A stretch of 64,000 bases of DNA from Campylobacter gracilis. GTDB lineage: Bacteria; Campylobacterota; Campylobacteria; Campylobacterales; Campylobacteraceae. The notes under the pieces are model-generated. The model was not told where the DNA came from, searched no databases, and saw only the letters and a program-made list of their open reading frames with translations. Below are positions 1 through 9,259 of this stretch, piece by piece (within the stretch, counting starts at the first letter, position 1; every line of letters starts with the position of its first letter). The stretch is taken from contig NZ_CP012196.1 of the NCBI RefSeq assembly GCF_001190745.1, positions 124,001 to 188,000 on the forward strand. Reading direction: 5' to 3'. The position numbers and the translations under genes were made by a program.

Positions 1-581
1 CGCGAAAAAGCCTGCACGAAACGGCGGTTCGCGCCGCTAAGGCGATCGGATACGCAAGCGCGGGAACGTTTGAGTTTTTATACGACGGTAAGGATAAGAA
101 ATTTTATTTCATCGAGATGAATACCCGCCTGCAGGTCGAACACACCGTAAGCGAGATGCGAAGCGGGCTCGATCTGATCGAGTGGATGATCCGCATCGCG
201 CAGGGCGAGAAGCTGCTGCCTCAAAGCGAGATAAAATTTAGCGGGCACGCGCTTGAGTGCCGCATCACCGCCGAGGACTCCAAAAGCTTTATGCCAAACC
301 CGGGCAAAATCACAAAATACGTCGCTCCGGGCGGCAGAAATGTGCGTATGGACAGCCATGTCTATGAGGGCTACTCGGTGCCGCCTTACTACGACAGCAT
401 GATCGGCAAGCTCATCGTCTACGACAAGGACCGCACGCGTGCGATCGCAAAGATGAAAGTCGCGCTAGACGAGCTCATCATCGGTGGCATAAAATCGACG
501 CGCGATTTTCACCTGATGATGATGAACAACCCCGATTTCTTGAGTAACAACTACGATACGAACTACCTGGCCAAGCATTAA
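1..581 (+). CDS. accC: Acetyl-CoA carboxylase biotin carboxylase subunit, 3' part
   Basis: Only the last 192 codons are present; the reading frame starts at base 3 and the 5' end lies outside the window. The product is the ATP-grasp biotin carboxylase that carboxylates biotin on AccB with ATP and bicarbonate, the first half-reaction of malonyl-CoA synthesis. The sequence FYFIEMNTRLQVEH carries the Glu, Asn and Arg of the active-site loop, and GHALECRITAEDS plus the C-terminal biotin-carboxylase domain follow to the usual end NNYDTNYLAKH. This ending resembles AccC rather than the related PycA. The expected partner accB would lie upstream, outside the window. A hairpin directly after the stop is a likely terminator. 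Confidence 0.93.
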   Translation, partial: RKSLHETAVRAAKAIGYASAGTFEFLYDGKDKKFYFIEMNTRLQVEHTVSEMRSGLDLIEWMIRIAQGEKLLPQSEIKFSGHALECRITAEDSKSFMPNPGKITKYVAPGGRNVRMDSHVYEGYSVPPYYDSMIGKLIVYDKDRTRAIAKMKVALDELIIGGIKSTRDFHLMMMNNPDFLSNNYDTNYLAKH

Positions 582-627
582 ATTTAAAATTCCAAGGGAT
601 GAAATTCTCTTGGAATTTTAAAATTTA
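582..627 (+). terminator. Hairpin after accC
   Basis: An inverted repeat begins at the accC stop: the left arm ends AAAATTCCAAG near 596, the right arm begins CTTGGAATTTT at 609, with a loop of about 12 bases. The arms extend by further A/T pairs with one bulged base. The position directly after a stop codon and the strong pairing suggest a transcription terminator. Confidence 0.6.
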
Positions 628-1146
628 TTTGAAATTCTAAATTTAAGATTCCGCTTGAAATTTTGCATTTAAAAATCTACTTGAAATTTTGTTTTAAAAT
701 TTTATCGCGCCACGCTTTAAATTTTGCTATTAAATTTACCGATAAATCTAAGTGACAATGCTACTAGATACGTCGTCGCGCGTGTTTTACGGCGAGATTG
801 ACGGCGGGCTTGGTTTAAATTTTACATTCTGCGGCGATTGAAATTTAGAATATGTATCTTGGCTACCGCAAATACTTGTTTTCGTCTGCACCGATCTAGT
901 TAAAATTTAATGCCAAGCATGCGCTCTATCACCTATTTCGGCGAGCGGCTGCCGACGTGCGCGAGTAAGCGGTATAAAATTTACCGTGCGCGCCGCCAAT
1001 GTTCGTTCGGCGTAAATTTTATCGCGCTCGCCGCTGCGAGCGCGAAGTAGTATCGAGCCGTAAAATTTAAACTATCTCGCTGTGCGCACCAGAGGCGGTG
1101 ATTTTCTTTACGAGTAGAGCATTTCAGATTCTCAAATCGTCAAATT
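628..1146. other. Intergenic stretch, no gene recognised
   Basis: About 520 bases between accC and a convergent gene. It holds repeated short A/T cores such as CTTGAAATTTT (at least three near-copies between 650 and 690) separated by GC-rich DNA, with no convincing reading frame or RNA gene. It is one of several intergenic stretches in the window rich in AAATTT-type hexamers. Confidence 0.5.
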
Positions 1147-2148
1147 TCAAACCCCGAATTCCTCGTAAAATTTATTCAGATAATCGGCGTAGTAGAAGTT
1201 TTGATTTCTAGCGTCAAATTTGCCCGTCAGCTCCAAAGCCGTTTTATAGTCGCCCTCATCGCCGAATGCGCTAACAGCGATGAAAAATCGTAGGTCGTTT
1301 AGATCATCGTTGCCATCAAGGATCGCCGCGGAGTGTTTGCGAGCTAAGCTTAGCGCCGTCTCGCGCTCATCCAGCCTAACGGCGATCTCGATTAGCGGCG
1401 CGATCTGATTTATCACGCGAGGATTTGACTCGATCGTCGCCGCGGCCTTGGGTAGCAGGGCTTTCGCCTCCCAGGTCCTACCTAGTGCTATCATGCTAAA
1501 AAGTATCGGCGCGTATGTCGTGTGAGGTACTTCGCCGCAGGTTAGCTCGCCCGAGAGTATCGGCGCGGCAAGCTCAAGCGCCGCTGCGTGCTCGCCTGCA
1601 AAATTTAAATACGCGATCTCATCGCTTGCTTCGCACGCCTCGCAGTCACTCATATCGTCTTTGGCTAGCTTTTTCCACAGCTCGTAGTTTGCCTTTGCTC
1701 CTCTAGCATCGCCCATGACGATGTTTTGATTCATCAAGGCCTTGTAGTATGAGGCCGGCGAGAGCTCCAAGCGCTCGTAGTAAAACAGCATCGCTTCGTT
1801 TGTCTCGTCTATGAGCTCTTTTTCTATCATGGAGCTTTTGGCGACGCCCGAGACGATCCATTTAAATTTCCATAGGCAATCCGTAAAGTCGCCGAAATTC
1901 GGATATTCGCTTTCTTTTAAATTTTGCGCGATGTGGTTCGTGAGCCATAAAAGCGCTCTCGTTCTTAAAACCGCGCCGAATTTTTCAAAATCGTCGTTTA
2001 GCACAAAGTCGCAAATTTGCGCGGCAAATTCGAAATTTTCCGCTTCTACGGCGTCTCTTATTGCGTCAAACAGACACTCCTCCTTATCTATCACGCTTTT
2101 AAGCCCATTTAGCTTTTCATAAAGCCCCTCTAGCGAGCCCTGTTCCAT
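1147..2148 (-). CDS. Helical-repeat (TPR-like) protein of unknown function
   Basis: 333 residues, mostly amphipathic helices rich in Ala, Leu and Glu. Patterns such as FAGEHAAALELAAPIL and LDERETALSLARKHSAAIL look like degenerate tetratricopeptide helix pairs, most evident in residues 130-330. There is no signal peptide or membrane segment, so it is probably a cytoplasmic scaffold. The ATG is preceded by a GAGGAGCAAGG ribosome-binding site. It is convergent with accC and divergent from the peptide-salvage operon. I do not recognise a specific family; coding potential is clear from length and codon use, but the function is unknown. Confidence 0.75.
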   Translation of the reverse strand: MEQGSLEGLYEKLNGLKSVIDKEECLFDAIRDAVEAENFEFAAQICDFVLNDDFEKFGAVLRTRALLWLTNHIAQNLKESEYPNFGDFTDCLWKFKWIVSGVAKSSMIEKELIDETNEAMLFYYERLELSPASYYKALMNQNIVMGDARGAKANYELWKKLAKDDMSDCEACEASDEIAYLNFAGEHAAALELAAPILSGELTCGEVPHTTYAPILFSMIALGRTWEAKALLPKAAATIESNPRVINQIAPLIEIAVRLDERETALSLARKHSAAILDGNDDLNDLRFFIAVSAFGDEGDYKTALELTGKFDARNQNFYYADYLNKFYEEFGV

Positions 2149-2386
2149 CCTTGCTCCTCGTTAAATTTTGCGGTAATTATATCCGTTTAGTCTGAAGTTA
2201 AGCGGGCGCGTCGCGATTTTAAAGCCCAAAAGGCAAAATGAAATTTAAACGCTATTTTTAAAACAGCTTTGCTCGCGTGCCGTTTTAGCGCCCTATTTGC
2301 CGCCGCGATAAGTAAATTTCAGCTTTGTTATATAAATTTAATATTAAAATGTCGTATTCATAAATTTTTTAAGAAAAGGGGAATTT

Positions 2387-3625
2387 ATGGAGATAAACAC
2401 GCAGCGCCTTAAAAGCGAGTTCGAGCAGATAAGCCGCTTTGGGGCTTTGGCGGGCGGTGGGCTCACGCGGCTTGCATTTTCGCGCGAGGACAAAGAGGCG
2501 CGCGACTTCCTCATATCGCTACTTCAAAAAGAAAATTTCAAGATCAAAATCGACGATACGGGCAATATTTTCGCTAAATTTAGCGGCGTCAACAATCCCG
2601 ATCTACCGTCCGTCAGTGCGGGTTCGCATATCGATAGCGTACCGCAGGGCGGCTTTTACGACGGCACGCTAGGCGTCATGGCCGCTTTGGAGGCGATCCG
2701 CACAGTGCGAGATAGCGGAGAGAGGCTTGCGCGACCGCTCGAGCTCATCGTATTTGTTTGCGAGGAGTCGAGCCGCTTTAAAATGGCTACCGTAGGCAGC
2801 AAGATAATTAGCGGCAAGCTATCGCGGCAGCGGCTGGGCGAGCTAAAGGATAAAGACGGAATTTCGCTGTTTGACGCCATGGGGGATTTCGGGCTAAATC
2901 CCGCAAATTTAAAAAACTGCGTCCTGCCCAAATCCAGCTTTCATAGCTATATCGAGCTTCATATCGAGCAGGGGCCGGTATTGCAGCGACGCGGCATCCC
3001 CGTAGGCGTCGTCACGGGTATCGCCGCGCCCGTGCGATACGAGCTGCGGATCGAGGGTAGAGCCGATCACAGCGGCGCTACGCCGATGGATATGCGCTGC
3101 GACGCCTTAGCTTGCGCTAGCGAGATCGTTTTAAGCGCGGAGAGGATCGCCAAGGAGGGCAAAACCACGGTCGCGACGACGGGCTATGCAAACGCGCTAC
3201 CCGGCGTGCTAAACGTGATCCCTGGCTCCTGCACGCTAGGTCTTGATATACGCGATATAGACGAGGAAGCGCTTAGGGCGGCGGACTATAAAATTTGCGC
3301 CGCGATAGATGAAATTTGCGCTCGCAGAGGGTGCAAATTTGAACTAAAAAATCTCATCAAGGATCGCCCCGTAAAGCTAAGCGAGGAGATGATAGCTCTG
3401 CTTGAGAGCTGTGCCGGCGAGCTTAAAATTCCAAGCCTGAGGCTTCCTAGCGGCGCGGGACATGACGCGATGAATATGACGGAGCTTGCGGATCGGGTGG
3501 GGATGCTTTTCGTGCCGTGCAAGGACGGCATCAGCCACAACGTAAATGAAAGCATAAACTGGCACGACGCGTTTGCCGCCACGAAGGTTCTAGCCGCGGC
3601 GATGTTAAGCTTAGCTAAAAAATAA
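2387..3625 (+). CDS. M20-family hydrolase, N-carbamoyl-amino-acid hydrolase/allantoate amidohydrolase type
   Basis: 412 residues, the normal length for the hydantoinase/carbamoylase branch of peptidase family M20. Metal-site motifs are in order: GSHIDSVPQGG (first His), FYDGTLGV (bridging Asp), CEESSRF (Glu pair), ELHIEQGPVLQ (the His-Ile-Glu-Gln-Gly-Pro hallmark of this branch), GRADHSGATPMDMR (lid dimerisation) and ISHNVNE (last His). It should be a cytosolic binuclear metal enzyme that hydrolyses an amide or ureido bond next to an amino acid; the exact substrate cannot be read from sequence. It is the first gene of a five-gene run with 10-12 base gaps, with an AAGGGGAAT ribosome-binding site. 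Its neighbours suggest salvage of modified amino acids or peptides. Confidence 0.85.
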   Translation: MEINTQRLKSEFEQISRFGALAGGGLTRLAFSREDKEARDFLISLLQKENFKIKIDDTGNIFAKFSGVNNPDLPSVSAGSHIDSVPQGGFYDGTLGVMAALEAIRTVRDSGERLARPLELIVFVCEESSRFKMATVGSKIISGKLSRQRLGELKDKDGISLFDAMGDFGLNPANLKNCVLPKSSFHSYIELHIEQGPVLQRRGIPVGVVTGIAAPVRYELRIEGRADHSGATPMDMRCDALACASEIVLSAERIAKEGKTTVATTGYANALPGVLNVIPGSCTLGLDIRDIDEEALRAADYKICAAIDEICARRGCKFELKNLIKDRPVKLSEEMIALLESCAGELKIPSLRLPSGAGHDAMNMTELADRVGMLFVPCKDGISHNVNESINWHDAFAATKVLAAAMLSLAKK

Positions 3626-3635
3626 AGGAGAGAAT

Positions 3636-4952
3636 ATGGATGCTATCGCACAAAAAGTAGAGGCGCTAAAAAGCGAGATGATCGGGGATCGCAGGTTTTT
3701 TCACTCGCATCCCGAGACGGGCTGGTTTACCTTTTTTACGACCGCGGTTATCGCAGATCGTATGCAGCGCTTGGGCTATGAGATAAAGCTCGGTCGTGAA
3801 GTGGTGAAAGCTGAAGCCAGACAGGGCGTAGGCAGCAAGGATGCCTGCGAGAAGGCGAAGCAGCGCGCCGAAAAGCTGCTAAACGCAGATCAGATAAAAT
3901 TTCTTGATGCGATGGAGGATGGGCTAACGGGTCTCGTGGCGCAGATCGACACAGGGCGCGCGGGCAAGACGGTCGCTTTTAGATTTGACATAGACGGCGT
4001 GGACGTGACCGAGAGCACGGACGCGGATCACCGCCCTTTTAAGGAGGGCTTTCGCTCCGACATTAGCGGCATCACGCACGCGTGCGGGCACGATGGGCAT
4101 ATTACTATGGGGCTTGCTCTAGCGAAGCTGATCGCGCAGAACTTAGATGATTTTAGCGGTAAATTTAGATTTATCTTCCAAACCGCCGAGGAGGGCACCA
4201 GAGGCGCCGTAGGTATGGAGGCTGCGGGTGTCACCAAGGGCGTGGATTATCTGCTGGGCGGTCATATCGGCTTTCAGGCAAACACTATGAGAGGCATCAT
4301 CTGCGGCACCAAAAAGCTACTCGCGACTACTAAATTTGACGTAAGCTTAAAAGGCAAGTCCGCTCACGCCGCGGGCGCGCCGCAAAATGGAGCCAATGCC
4401 CTGCTCGCCGCAGCCGAGATGGCACTTGATATGCACGGCATCACTAGACACGCAGACGGCGTCACGCGTATTAACGTTGGAGTGCTGCGTGCGGGCGAAG
4501 GACGCAACGTCATCGCGCCCAACGGCTATCTCGCGTGCGAGACGCGCGGCGAGAGCACGGAGCTAAATGAGTTTATGAAGTCCAAATGCATGGACATAGT
4601 GGAGGGCGTTTCTAAAATTTACGGCGTCAGCTACGACGTGCAGATTACGGGCGGTACCGCAGGCGGCGATAGCGATGAGGCTACCACGCAGCTTTACGAG
4701 GATGCGGCGAAGGCATCGCCGTTTATCGACGATGATAAAATCGTAAGGGAGCTAAGCTTCGGCGCATGCGAGGACTTCGCGCATTTTATGCGCTCGGTGC
4801 AAGATGCGGGCGGCAAAAGCGGATATCTGATGATCGGCACGACGCTTGCGGCGGGACATCACAACGCTAAATTCGACTTCGACGAGGATTCGCTGCTTGC
4901 GGGGGTGGACGTGTATCTGCGCTGTGCGTATAAGCTAAACGGCAAAGCTTAA
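3636..4952 (+). CDS. M20 amidohydrolase, AbgA-like (aminobenzoyl-glutamate hydrolase family)
   Basis: 438 residues, close to the size of E. coli AbgA. It shows the M20D pattern: HSHPETGW near the N terminus, THACGHDGHITMGLALA (metal ligands), FQTAEEGTRGAVGMEAAG (catalytic and ligand Glu) and GKSAHAAGAPQNG in the lid domain, with ACEDFAHFMR near the end. AbgA with AbgB cleaves p-aminobenzoyl-glutamate, but relatives hydrolyse N-acyl amino acids or dipeptides and no AbgB partner is visible here, so the substrate is uncertain. It sits 10 bases after the first M20 gene and 10 bases before pepE, with an AAGGAGAG ribosome-binding site, clearly in one transcription unit. Confidence 0.82.
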   Translation: MDAIAQKVEALKSEMIGDRRFFHSHPETGWFTFFTTAVIADRMQRLGYEIKLGREVVKAEARQGVGSKDACEKAKQRAEKLLNADQIKFLDAMEDGLTGLVAQIDTGRAGKTVAFRFDIDGVDVTESTDADHRPFKEGFRSDISGITHACGHDGHITMGLALAKLIAQNLDDFSGKFRFIFQTAEEGTRGAVGMEAAGVTKGVDYLLGGHIGFQANTMRGIICGTKKLLATTKFDVSLKGKSAHAAGAPQNGANALLAAAEMALDMHGITRHADGVTRINVGVLRAGEGRNVIAPNGYLACETRGESTELNEFMKSKCMDIVEGVSKIYGVSYDVQITGGTAGGDSDEATTQLYEDAAKASPFIDDDKIVRELSFGACEDFAHFMRSVQDAGGKSGYLMIGTTLAAGHHNAKFDFDEDSLLAGVDVYLRCAYKLNGKA

Positions 4953-4962
4953 GGAAGGCGGT

Positions 4963-5661
4963 ATGAAAAGAGCACTACTTCTAAGCGCTTCCAGTTACAA
5001 AGACAGCGGCTATCTGAACCACTGCAAGGGGTGGATCAAGGAATTTTTAGGAGATCTTTGGAAGGATGAAATTTTATTCATTCCGTTTGCGGGCGTTAGG
5101 CGCACGAACGAACAATATGAGCAGAAGGTCGCGGACTGTTTGGAGAGCAACAATATCAGATCGATCCACCGATTCGTCGATATGAAAGCCGCCGTTAAAA
5201 ATGCCAAATCGATCTGCATCGGCGGCGGCAATACCTTCGTGCTGCTAAATGAGCTTTATAAATTTGATCTCTTAGGCGCGATCAAAGACGCCGTGGATAG
5301 CGGTACGCCGTATTTCGGCTGGTCTGCGGGCGCAAACGTCGCGGGCAAGACGATGATGACTACCAACGACATGCCGATCGTCTTTCCGCCCTCGCCGGTA
5401 GCTCTGGGGATCTTTCCGTATCAGATCAATCCGCACTTCATAAGCGGTAAAATTTCAAATCACAACGGCGAGAGTAGGGAGGAGCGGCTGGAGGAATTTT
5501 TGATCGTCAATCAAAATGACAGCGTCTATGCTATGCCCGAGGGTAGCGCGTTTTTGATAAACGGAAACGAGTGCGAGGTGATGGGGCATGCGGACGTGCT
5601 GAAATTCGAGTATAAAAAAGAGATCTCGCGCATCGCCGTGGGAAGTAAATTTAAAATTTAA
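4963..5661 (+). CDS. pepE: Dipeptidase E (alpha-aspartyl dipeptidase)
   Basis: 232 residues, matching the length of family S51 dipeptidase E. The motifs GGGNTF and GWSAGANV are the oxyanion and nucleophile elements; Ser in GWSAG is the catalytic nucleophile. The family releases N-terminal aspartate from Asp-X dipeptides in the cytosol. Placement just before a DcuC-type transporter is functionally striking, because aspartate is a direct precursor of fumarate. The gene follows the AbgA-like gene by 10 bases with an AAGGAAGGCGG ribosome-binding site and ends 11 bases before dcuC. Confidence 0.88.
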   Translation: MKRALLLSASSYKDSGYLNHCKGWIKEFLGDLWKDEILFIPFAGVRRTNEQYEQKVADCLESNNIRSIHRFVDMKAAVKNAKSICIGGGNTFVLLNELYKFDLLGAIKDAVDSGTPYFGWSAGANVAGKTMMTTNDMPIVFPPSPVALGIFPYQINPHFISGKISNHNGESREERLEEFLIVNQNDSVYAMPEGSAFLINGNECEVMGHADVLKFEYKKEISRIAVGSKFKI

Positions 5662-5672
5662 AAGGAGTTATC

Positions 5673-7019
5673 GTGCAGACGTTTAGGCTATTTTTGGCGC
5701 TTGCGGGTATCGTCGCAGTCGTCGCTTTACTGATCATGAAAAAGGATACTAAAACCGTGCTTATCGGCGTGGGTTTGGTGCTGTGCGTGCTTTGTCTAAA
5801 GCCTCTGGACGGGCTAAATGCCTTTACCTCGTATATGACTAAAGCAGGTCTTATTAAGGCGATATGCGCCAGCATGGGTTTTGCCTTCGTGATGAAATTT
5901 ACCGAATGCGACCGCGCCCTTGTAAATTTGCTAACCAGACCTCTTGGCAATATCGGATTTTTATTGATCCCTATCGTCGTGGCGCTTACATATTTTATCA
6001 ATATTGCTATCCCCTCCGCTGCGGGCTGCTCGGCTGCGGTCGGCGCTACGCTGATCCCCGTGATGATGGCTGCAGGCGTTAAGCCGGAAATGGCGGGAGC
6101 TGCGGTATTTGCGGGCACTTTCGGCGGCGTTTTAAGCCCGGGCTCGGCGCACAACGTATTCGTAGCCGATATGGTAAAGGCGCACAACCCCTCCTACACG
6201 GTTCAAGACGTTATCGGGGTGCAGTTTTCCAGCGCGATTACCGCTTTGATCGTAGTTTTGATCGTAATTAGCATAACGGCGATAGTTTGCAAAGACTACA
6301 CCAAGGGGGTGAATTATCTAGCTCAAAAGGAGAGCGGCGCAAATTCCGTTGCGTCAAATTCCGCCGACGGTTCAAATTTAGATGCGCAGCCTCAAAAAAT
6401 AAACGTCTTATACGCGCTTATGCCGCTAGTGCCTTTGGTGATCTTGATCATCGGCGGTACATCTAAGCTCAACACGATCTCCTTTCTTAAATGGACCAAG
6501 ATGGGCGTTGCGGAGGCGATGCTACTGGGCGCTATCGTCACCATCGTCATTACTATGAGCAATCCTCAAAAGATCACGAAGGAATTTTTCAAGGGCATGG
6601 GTAGCGCGTATGCCGAGATCATAGGTATCATCATCGCAGCGGGCGTCTTCGTCGCGGGTCTTAGCGCGTGCGGAGCGATCGATTTCGTAATCGAGTGGCT
6701 AAAGGGCGAGCAGGGCTACGTAAAATTCGGCGGAACCTTCGTGCCGTTTTTTATGGGCGTCGTGACAGGCTCGGGAGATGCGGCGTCGATGGCGTTCAAC
6801 ACCGCCGTGACCGTGCATGCGGACGCGCTGGGCTTTGAACAAGATAAGCTCGGTATGGCGGTTGCGATAAGCGGCGCGCTAGGCAGGAGCGCATCGCCGA
6901 TTGCAGGCGCTTGCATCGTTTGCGCGGGACTTGCGATGGTAAGCCCTATTCAGATAGCTAAAAGAACGGCTCTAGGTATGTTTCTATCCGTCTGCATCAT
7001 CGCATTTTTCATTTTGTAA
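5673..7019 (+). CDS. dcuC: Anaerobic C4-dicarboxylate transporter, DcuC family
   Basis: 448-residue membrane protein with about 12 hydrophobic segments. The two half-repeats carry the Gly/Ser-rich re-entrant motifs of this carrier class: IPSAAGCSAAVGATLIPVM in the first half and VVTGSGDAASMAFNTA in the second. DcuC carriers exchange succinate, fumarate and aspartate in anaerobes. GTG start at 5673 follows AAAAGGAGTTATC. Residues about 215-240, between the halves, form a Ser/Asn/Gln-rich loop (SGANSVASNSADGSNLDAQ) that looks expanded. Being between pepE and pepT, it probably exports or exchanges the C4 acids derived from peptide aspartate; that is inference from context. Confidence 0.88.
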   Translation: MQTFRLFLALAGIVAVVALLIMKKDTKTVLIGVGLVLCVLCLKPLDGLNAFTSYMTKAGLIKAICASMGFAFVMKFTECDRALVNLLTRPLGNIGFLLIPIVVALTYFINIAIPSAAGCSAAVGATLIPVMMAAGVKPEMAGAAVFAGTFGGVLSPGSAHNVFVADMVKAHNPSYTVQDVIGVQFSSAITALIVVLIVISITAIVCKDYTKGVNYLAQKESGANSVASNSADGSNLDAQPQKINVLYALMPLVPLVILIIGGTSKLNTISFLKWTKMGVAEAMLLGAIVTIVITMSNPQKITKEFFKGMGSAYAEIIGIIIAAGVFVAGLSACGAIDFVIEWLKGEQGYVKFGGTFVPFFMGVVTGSGDAASMAFNTAVTVHADALGFEQDKLGMAVAISGALGRSASPIAGACIVCAGLAMVSPIQIAKRTALGMFLSVCIIAFFIL

Positions 7020-7031
7020 AAAGGGTTATTT

Positions 7032-8264
7032 GTGGATATCGTGCAGAGGTTTTTAAACTACACCAAGATCAACACAACCACGAATAGGACCGCGGGTGCG
7101 GCGGGCATAATGCCCTCAAACCCTAAGGAATTCGAGCTCGCAGGCCTCATAAAAGGCGAGCTCGAAGCGCTAGGCATAAAAAATATCAGCCTTAGCGAGA
7201 AGTCGATTTTAATCGCTAAAATTCCATCAAATTTAGACGCGCCCGCTCCGAGAGTGGCGTTTTTTGCTCACCTTGATACCAGCGCCGAGCAGACGAATGA
7301 TACTAAAGCTCAGATCGTAAGATACGAAGGCGGCGATATCTGCCTAAATAAAGAGCTAGAGATCTATCTTAAAGAGAGCGAAAATGAGGAGCTGCAAGAT
7401 TATAAAGGAGATGAGATCATCGTAACGGACGGCACCAGCTTGCTAGGCGCCGACGATAAGGCGGCGATCGCCGCGATCGTAAATGCGCTGGAATTTTTCG
7501 TCCAAAATCCGCAGATAAAGCACGGCGAGATAATCGCTTGCTTCGTGCCGGACGAGGAGCAGGGTTTGCTAGGCGCAAAGGCGCTGGACGTAAGCGAGGT
7601 AGGCGCGGATTTTGGCTACTGCCTTGATTGCTGCGGCATCGGCGAGTTTATCTACGAGAACTGGAACGCGGGCGATTGCGTCGTTACCTTCAAAGGCCAG
7701 TCCGCTCATCCGATGAACGCCAAGGGCAAGCTCGTAAATTCCTTGCTTTTGGCGCATAAGTTTATCTCGCTGCTGCCCGCGGGCGAGGCGCCCGAATACA
7801 CAGAGGGCAAGGAGGGCTATTTTTGGGTCAAGGAGCTTAGCGGCAACAGCGCAAAGACCGTCCTAAAGATCGACGTGAGGGAATTTGACGAGAAAAGATA
7901 CGAGCAGCGCATGGAATTTTTGCAAAAAACTGCGGACGGGCTTCGCGCGATCTGGGGCGATCGGATCGAAATTTCGCTAAACGACCGCTACAAAAACGTC
8001 TATAACTTTTTGAAAAACGACGACGCGCCGGCAATTCGGTTTGCGAAGCAGGCCTTTAAAAGCTTAAATATCGAGCCTAAGATCAAGCCTATGCGAGGCG
8101 GCTACGACGGCGCCGTTATCTCCGCAAAGGGGCTGCCGTGCCCGAACCTCTTCACCGGCGGGCACAATTTCCACTCGATCTATGAATACCTGCCCGTAGG
8201 CTCTTTAAAAGCGGCGAGCGAGGTGGTTAAGCGGATCATAACGTTAGCGACAAAAGAGGCGTGA
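7032..8264 (+). CDS. pepT: Peptidase T (tripeptide aminopeptidase)
   Basis: 410 residues, the standard length of PepT. Motifs FAHLDTSAEQ (first zinc His), DGTSLLGADDKAAIAAI (bridging Asp), PDEEQGLLGAKAL (catalytic Glu and ligand), FKGQSAHPMNAKGKLVNS (lid) and TGGHNFHSIYEYLP (last His) define the family. It removes the N-terminal residue from tripeptides in the cytosol. GTG start at 7032 follows AAAAAGGGTTATTT. It is the last gene of the operon; the long intergenic stretch behind it contains two inverted repeats. Confidence 0.93.
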   Translation: MDIVQRFLNYTKINTTTNRTAGAAGIMPSNPKEFELAGLIKGELEALGIKNISLSEKSILIAKIPSNLDAPAPRVAFFAHLDTSAEQTNDTKAQIVRYEGGDICLNKELEIYLKESENEELQDYKGDEIIVTDGTSLLGADDKAAIAAIVNALEFFVQNPQIKHGEIIACFVPDEEQGLLGAKALDVSEVGADFGYCLDCCGIGEFIYENWNAGDCVVTFKGQSAHPMNAKGKLVNSLLLAHKFISLLPAGEAPEYTEGKEGYFWVKELSGNSAKTVLKIDVREFDEKRYEQRMEFLQKTADGLRAIWGDRIEISLNDRYKNVYNFLKNDDAPAIRFAKQAFKSLNIEPKIKPMRGGYDGAVISAKGLPCPNLFTGGHNFHSIYEYLPVGSLKAASEVVKRIITLATKEA

Positions 8265-8380
8265 GCTTAGCTCGGGCGCTTTCTACTCCGCGCGCAGATT
8301 TGATTTTAATTTAGCTCGTTCATTCCACCGCGAAATTTTACTTTGCTAGGCGGAATTTTATCTAACAGACGAAATTTTGT

Positions 8381-8408
8381 TTAGTAAAGCGAAATTTGGC
8401 TTTACTAA
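8381..8408. repeat. Inverted repeat, 10-base perfect arms
   Basis: TTAGTAAAGC at 8381-8390 pairs perfectly with GCTTTACTAA at 8399-8408 across an 8-base loop containing AAATTT. It lies 117 bases after pepT and could be a weak terminator, but there is no T-run after it. Confidence 0.5.
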
Positions 8409-9005
8409 GCGGAATTTCACGTGGCTATGAAATTTTGCTTTGCTCTGCTGAGCGCATGGTTTGGCGAGCTCAAAAAGGTGCGTTGTAAAATTTTGCCGCG
8501 TCCGCTTCGCGGCTCATCCATTATTGCGTCTTTAATGCTCTTTACGTATGGTGCGACCGCACATTTTTGCAGCTTATCGCGCTAGGCCGCGGCAATTTTA
8601 TATTTCGACGATTTAGATGACTCGCAGATACGTCGTATCGGCCAGCAAAATTTTATCCTCACAGCCGGCAGAGCAGATGTTTTTAACGCAAATAAGATCG
8701 GCTTTTCGGAATTAGACGGCGTCGCAAGAGCGCTTAAAACGGTACGGAATTTCTTTAAATTAAAATTTCGCCGTAATGCTCGGCTCGCGCTGAATTATCT
8801 ATAGCCGCACGGGCTAAATTTAAGCACTCCGTTTAAAATTTCATCGCAATACTTTTTTATTTTGAAGGCTTAATATAAGCCTGAAAGATAGGCTTTAAAT
8901 TTATAAATTCATATGCTCAAAAAGAATTTTAAATCAAGTAAATTCCATGCAATATTTATAGCATTGAGTATGTTAGATGTAAAATCCTGCGTGGGCAAGG
9001 TGATA

Positions 9006-9035
9006 AATTCTGCCATAAAATTTTATGGCAGAATT
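9006..9035. repeat. Perfect 30-base palindrome between convergent genes
   Basis: The 15-base arm AATTCTGCCATAAAA is followed immediately by its exact reverse complement TTTTATGGCAGAATT. It is fully palindromic, with no spacer. It stands between the pepT operon and the convergent SapC-like gene, so a bidirectional terminator is the simplest reading; a binding site for a dimeric protein is the alternative. Confidence 0.6.
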
Positions 9036-9259
9036 ATGCGGTCAGGCTCGCAGTGTGTTTAGTCTTAGCTGCGAATAAAGTCATTTAAGCTCTAAAGCTT
9101 ATGCTACTAGATAAGCTTAATTGGTATTTATAAAAATAACTCACGCCGTAAAATACTTGCGACAATTTCGCGAAATGGCGCTTGTAGGAATTAAATCCTG
9201 CGGACGTAAAATTATAAAATTTTAAGAATTTCGAGCTATTCAAGTAGCGAAAACGGTGT

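Larger units (their letters stand above)
8265..9259. other. Long intergenic region with RAATTY-rich DNA and inverted repeats
   Basis: About 1 kb between convergent genes (pepT operon and the SapC-like gene) with no convincing coding sequence. Bases about 8290-8490 contain at least seven AAATTT or GAATTT hexamers spaced at roughly 25 bases, interspersed with GCGGAATTT and GCGAAATTT words. Two clean inverted repeats are listed separately. A decayed gene cannot be excluded but none was recognised. Confidence 0.5.

Noticed and set aside
8290-8490. CRISPR-like array from regularly spaced AAATTT words
   Set aside because: Spacing is irregular, the repeated word is only six to nine bases, and no repeat of 25-40 bases exists.
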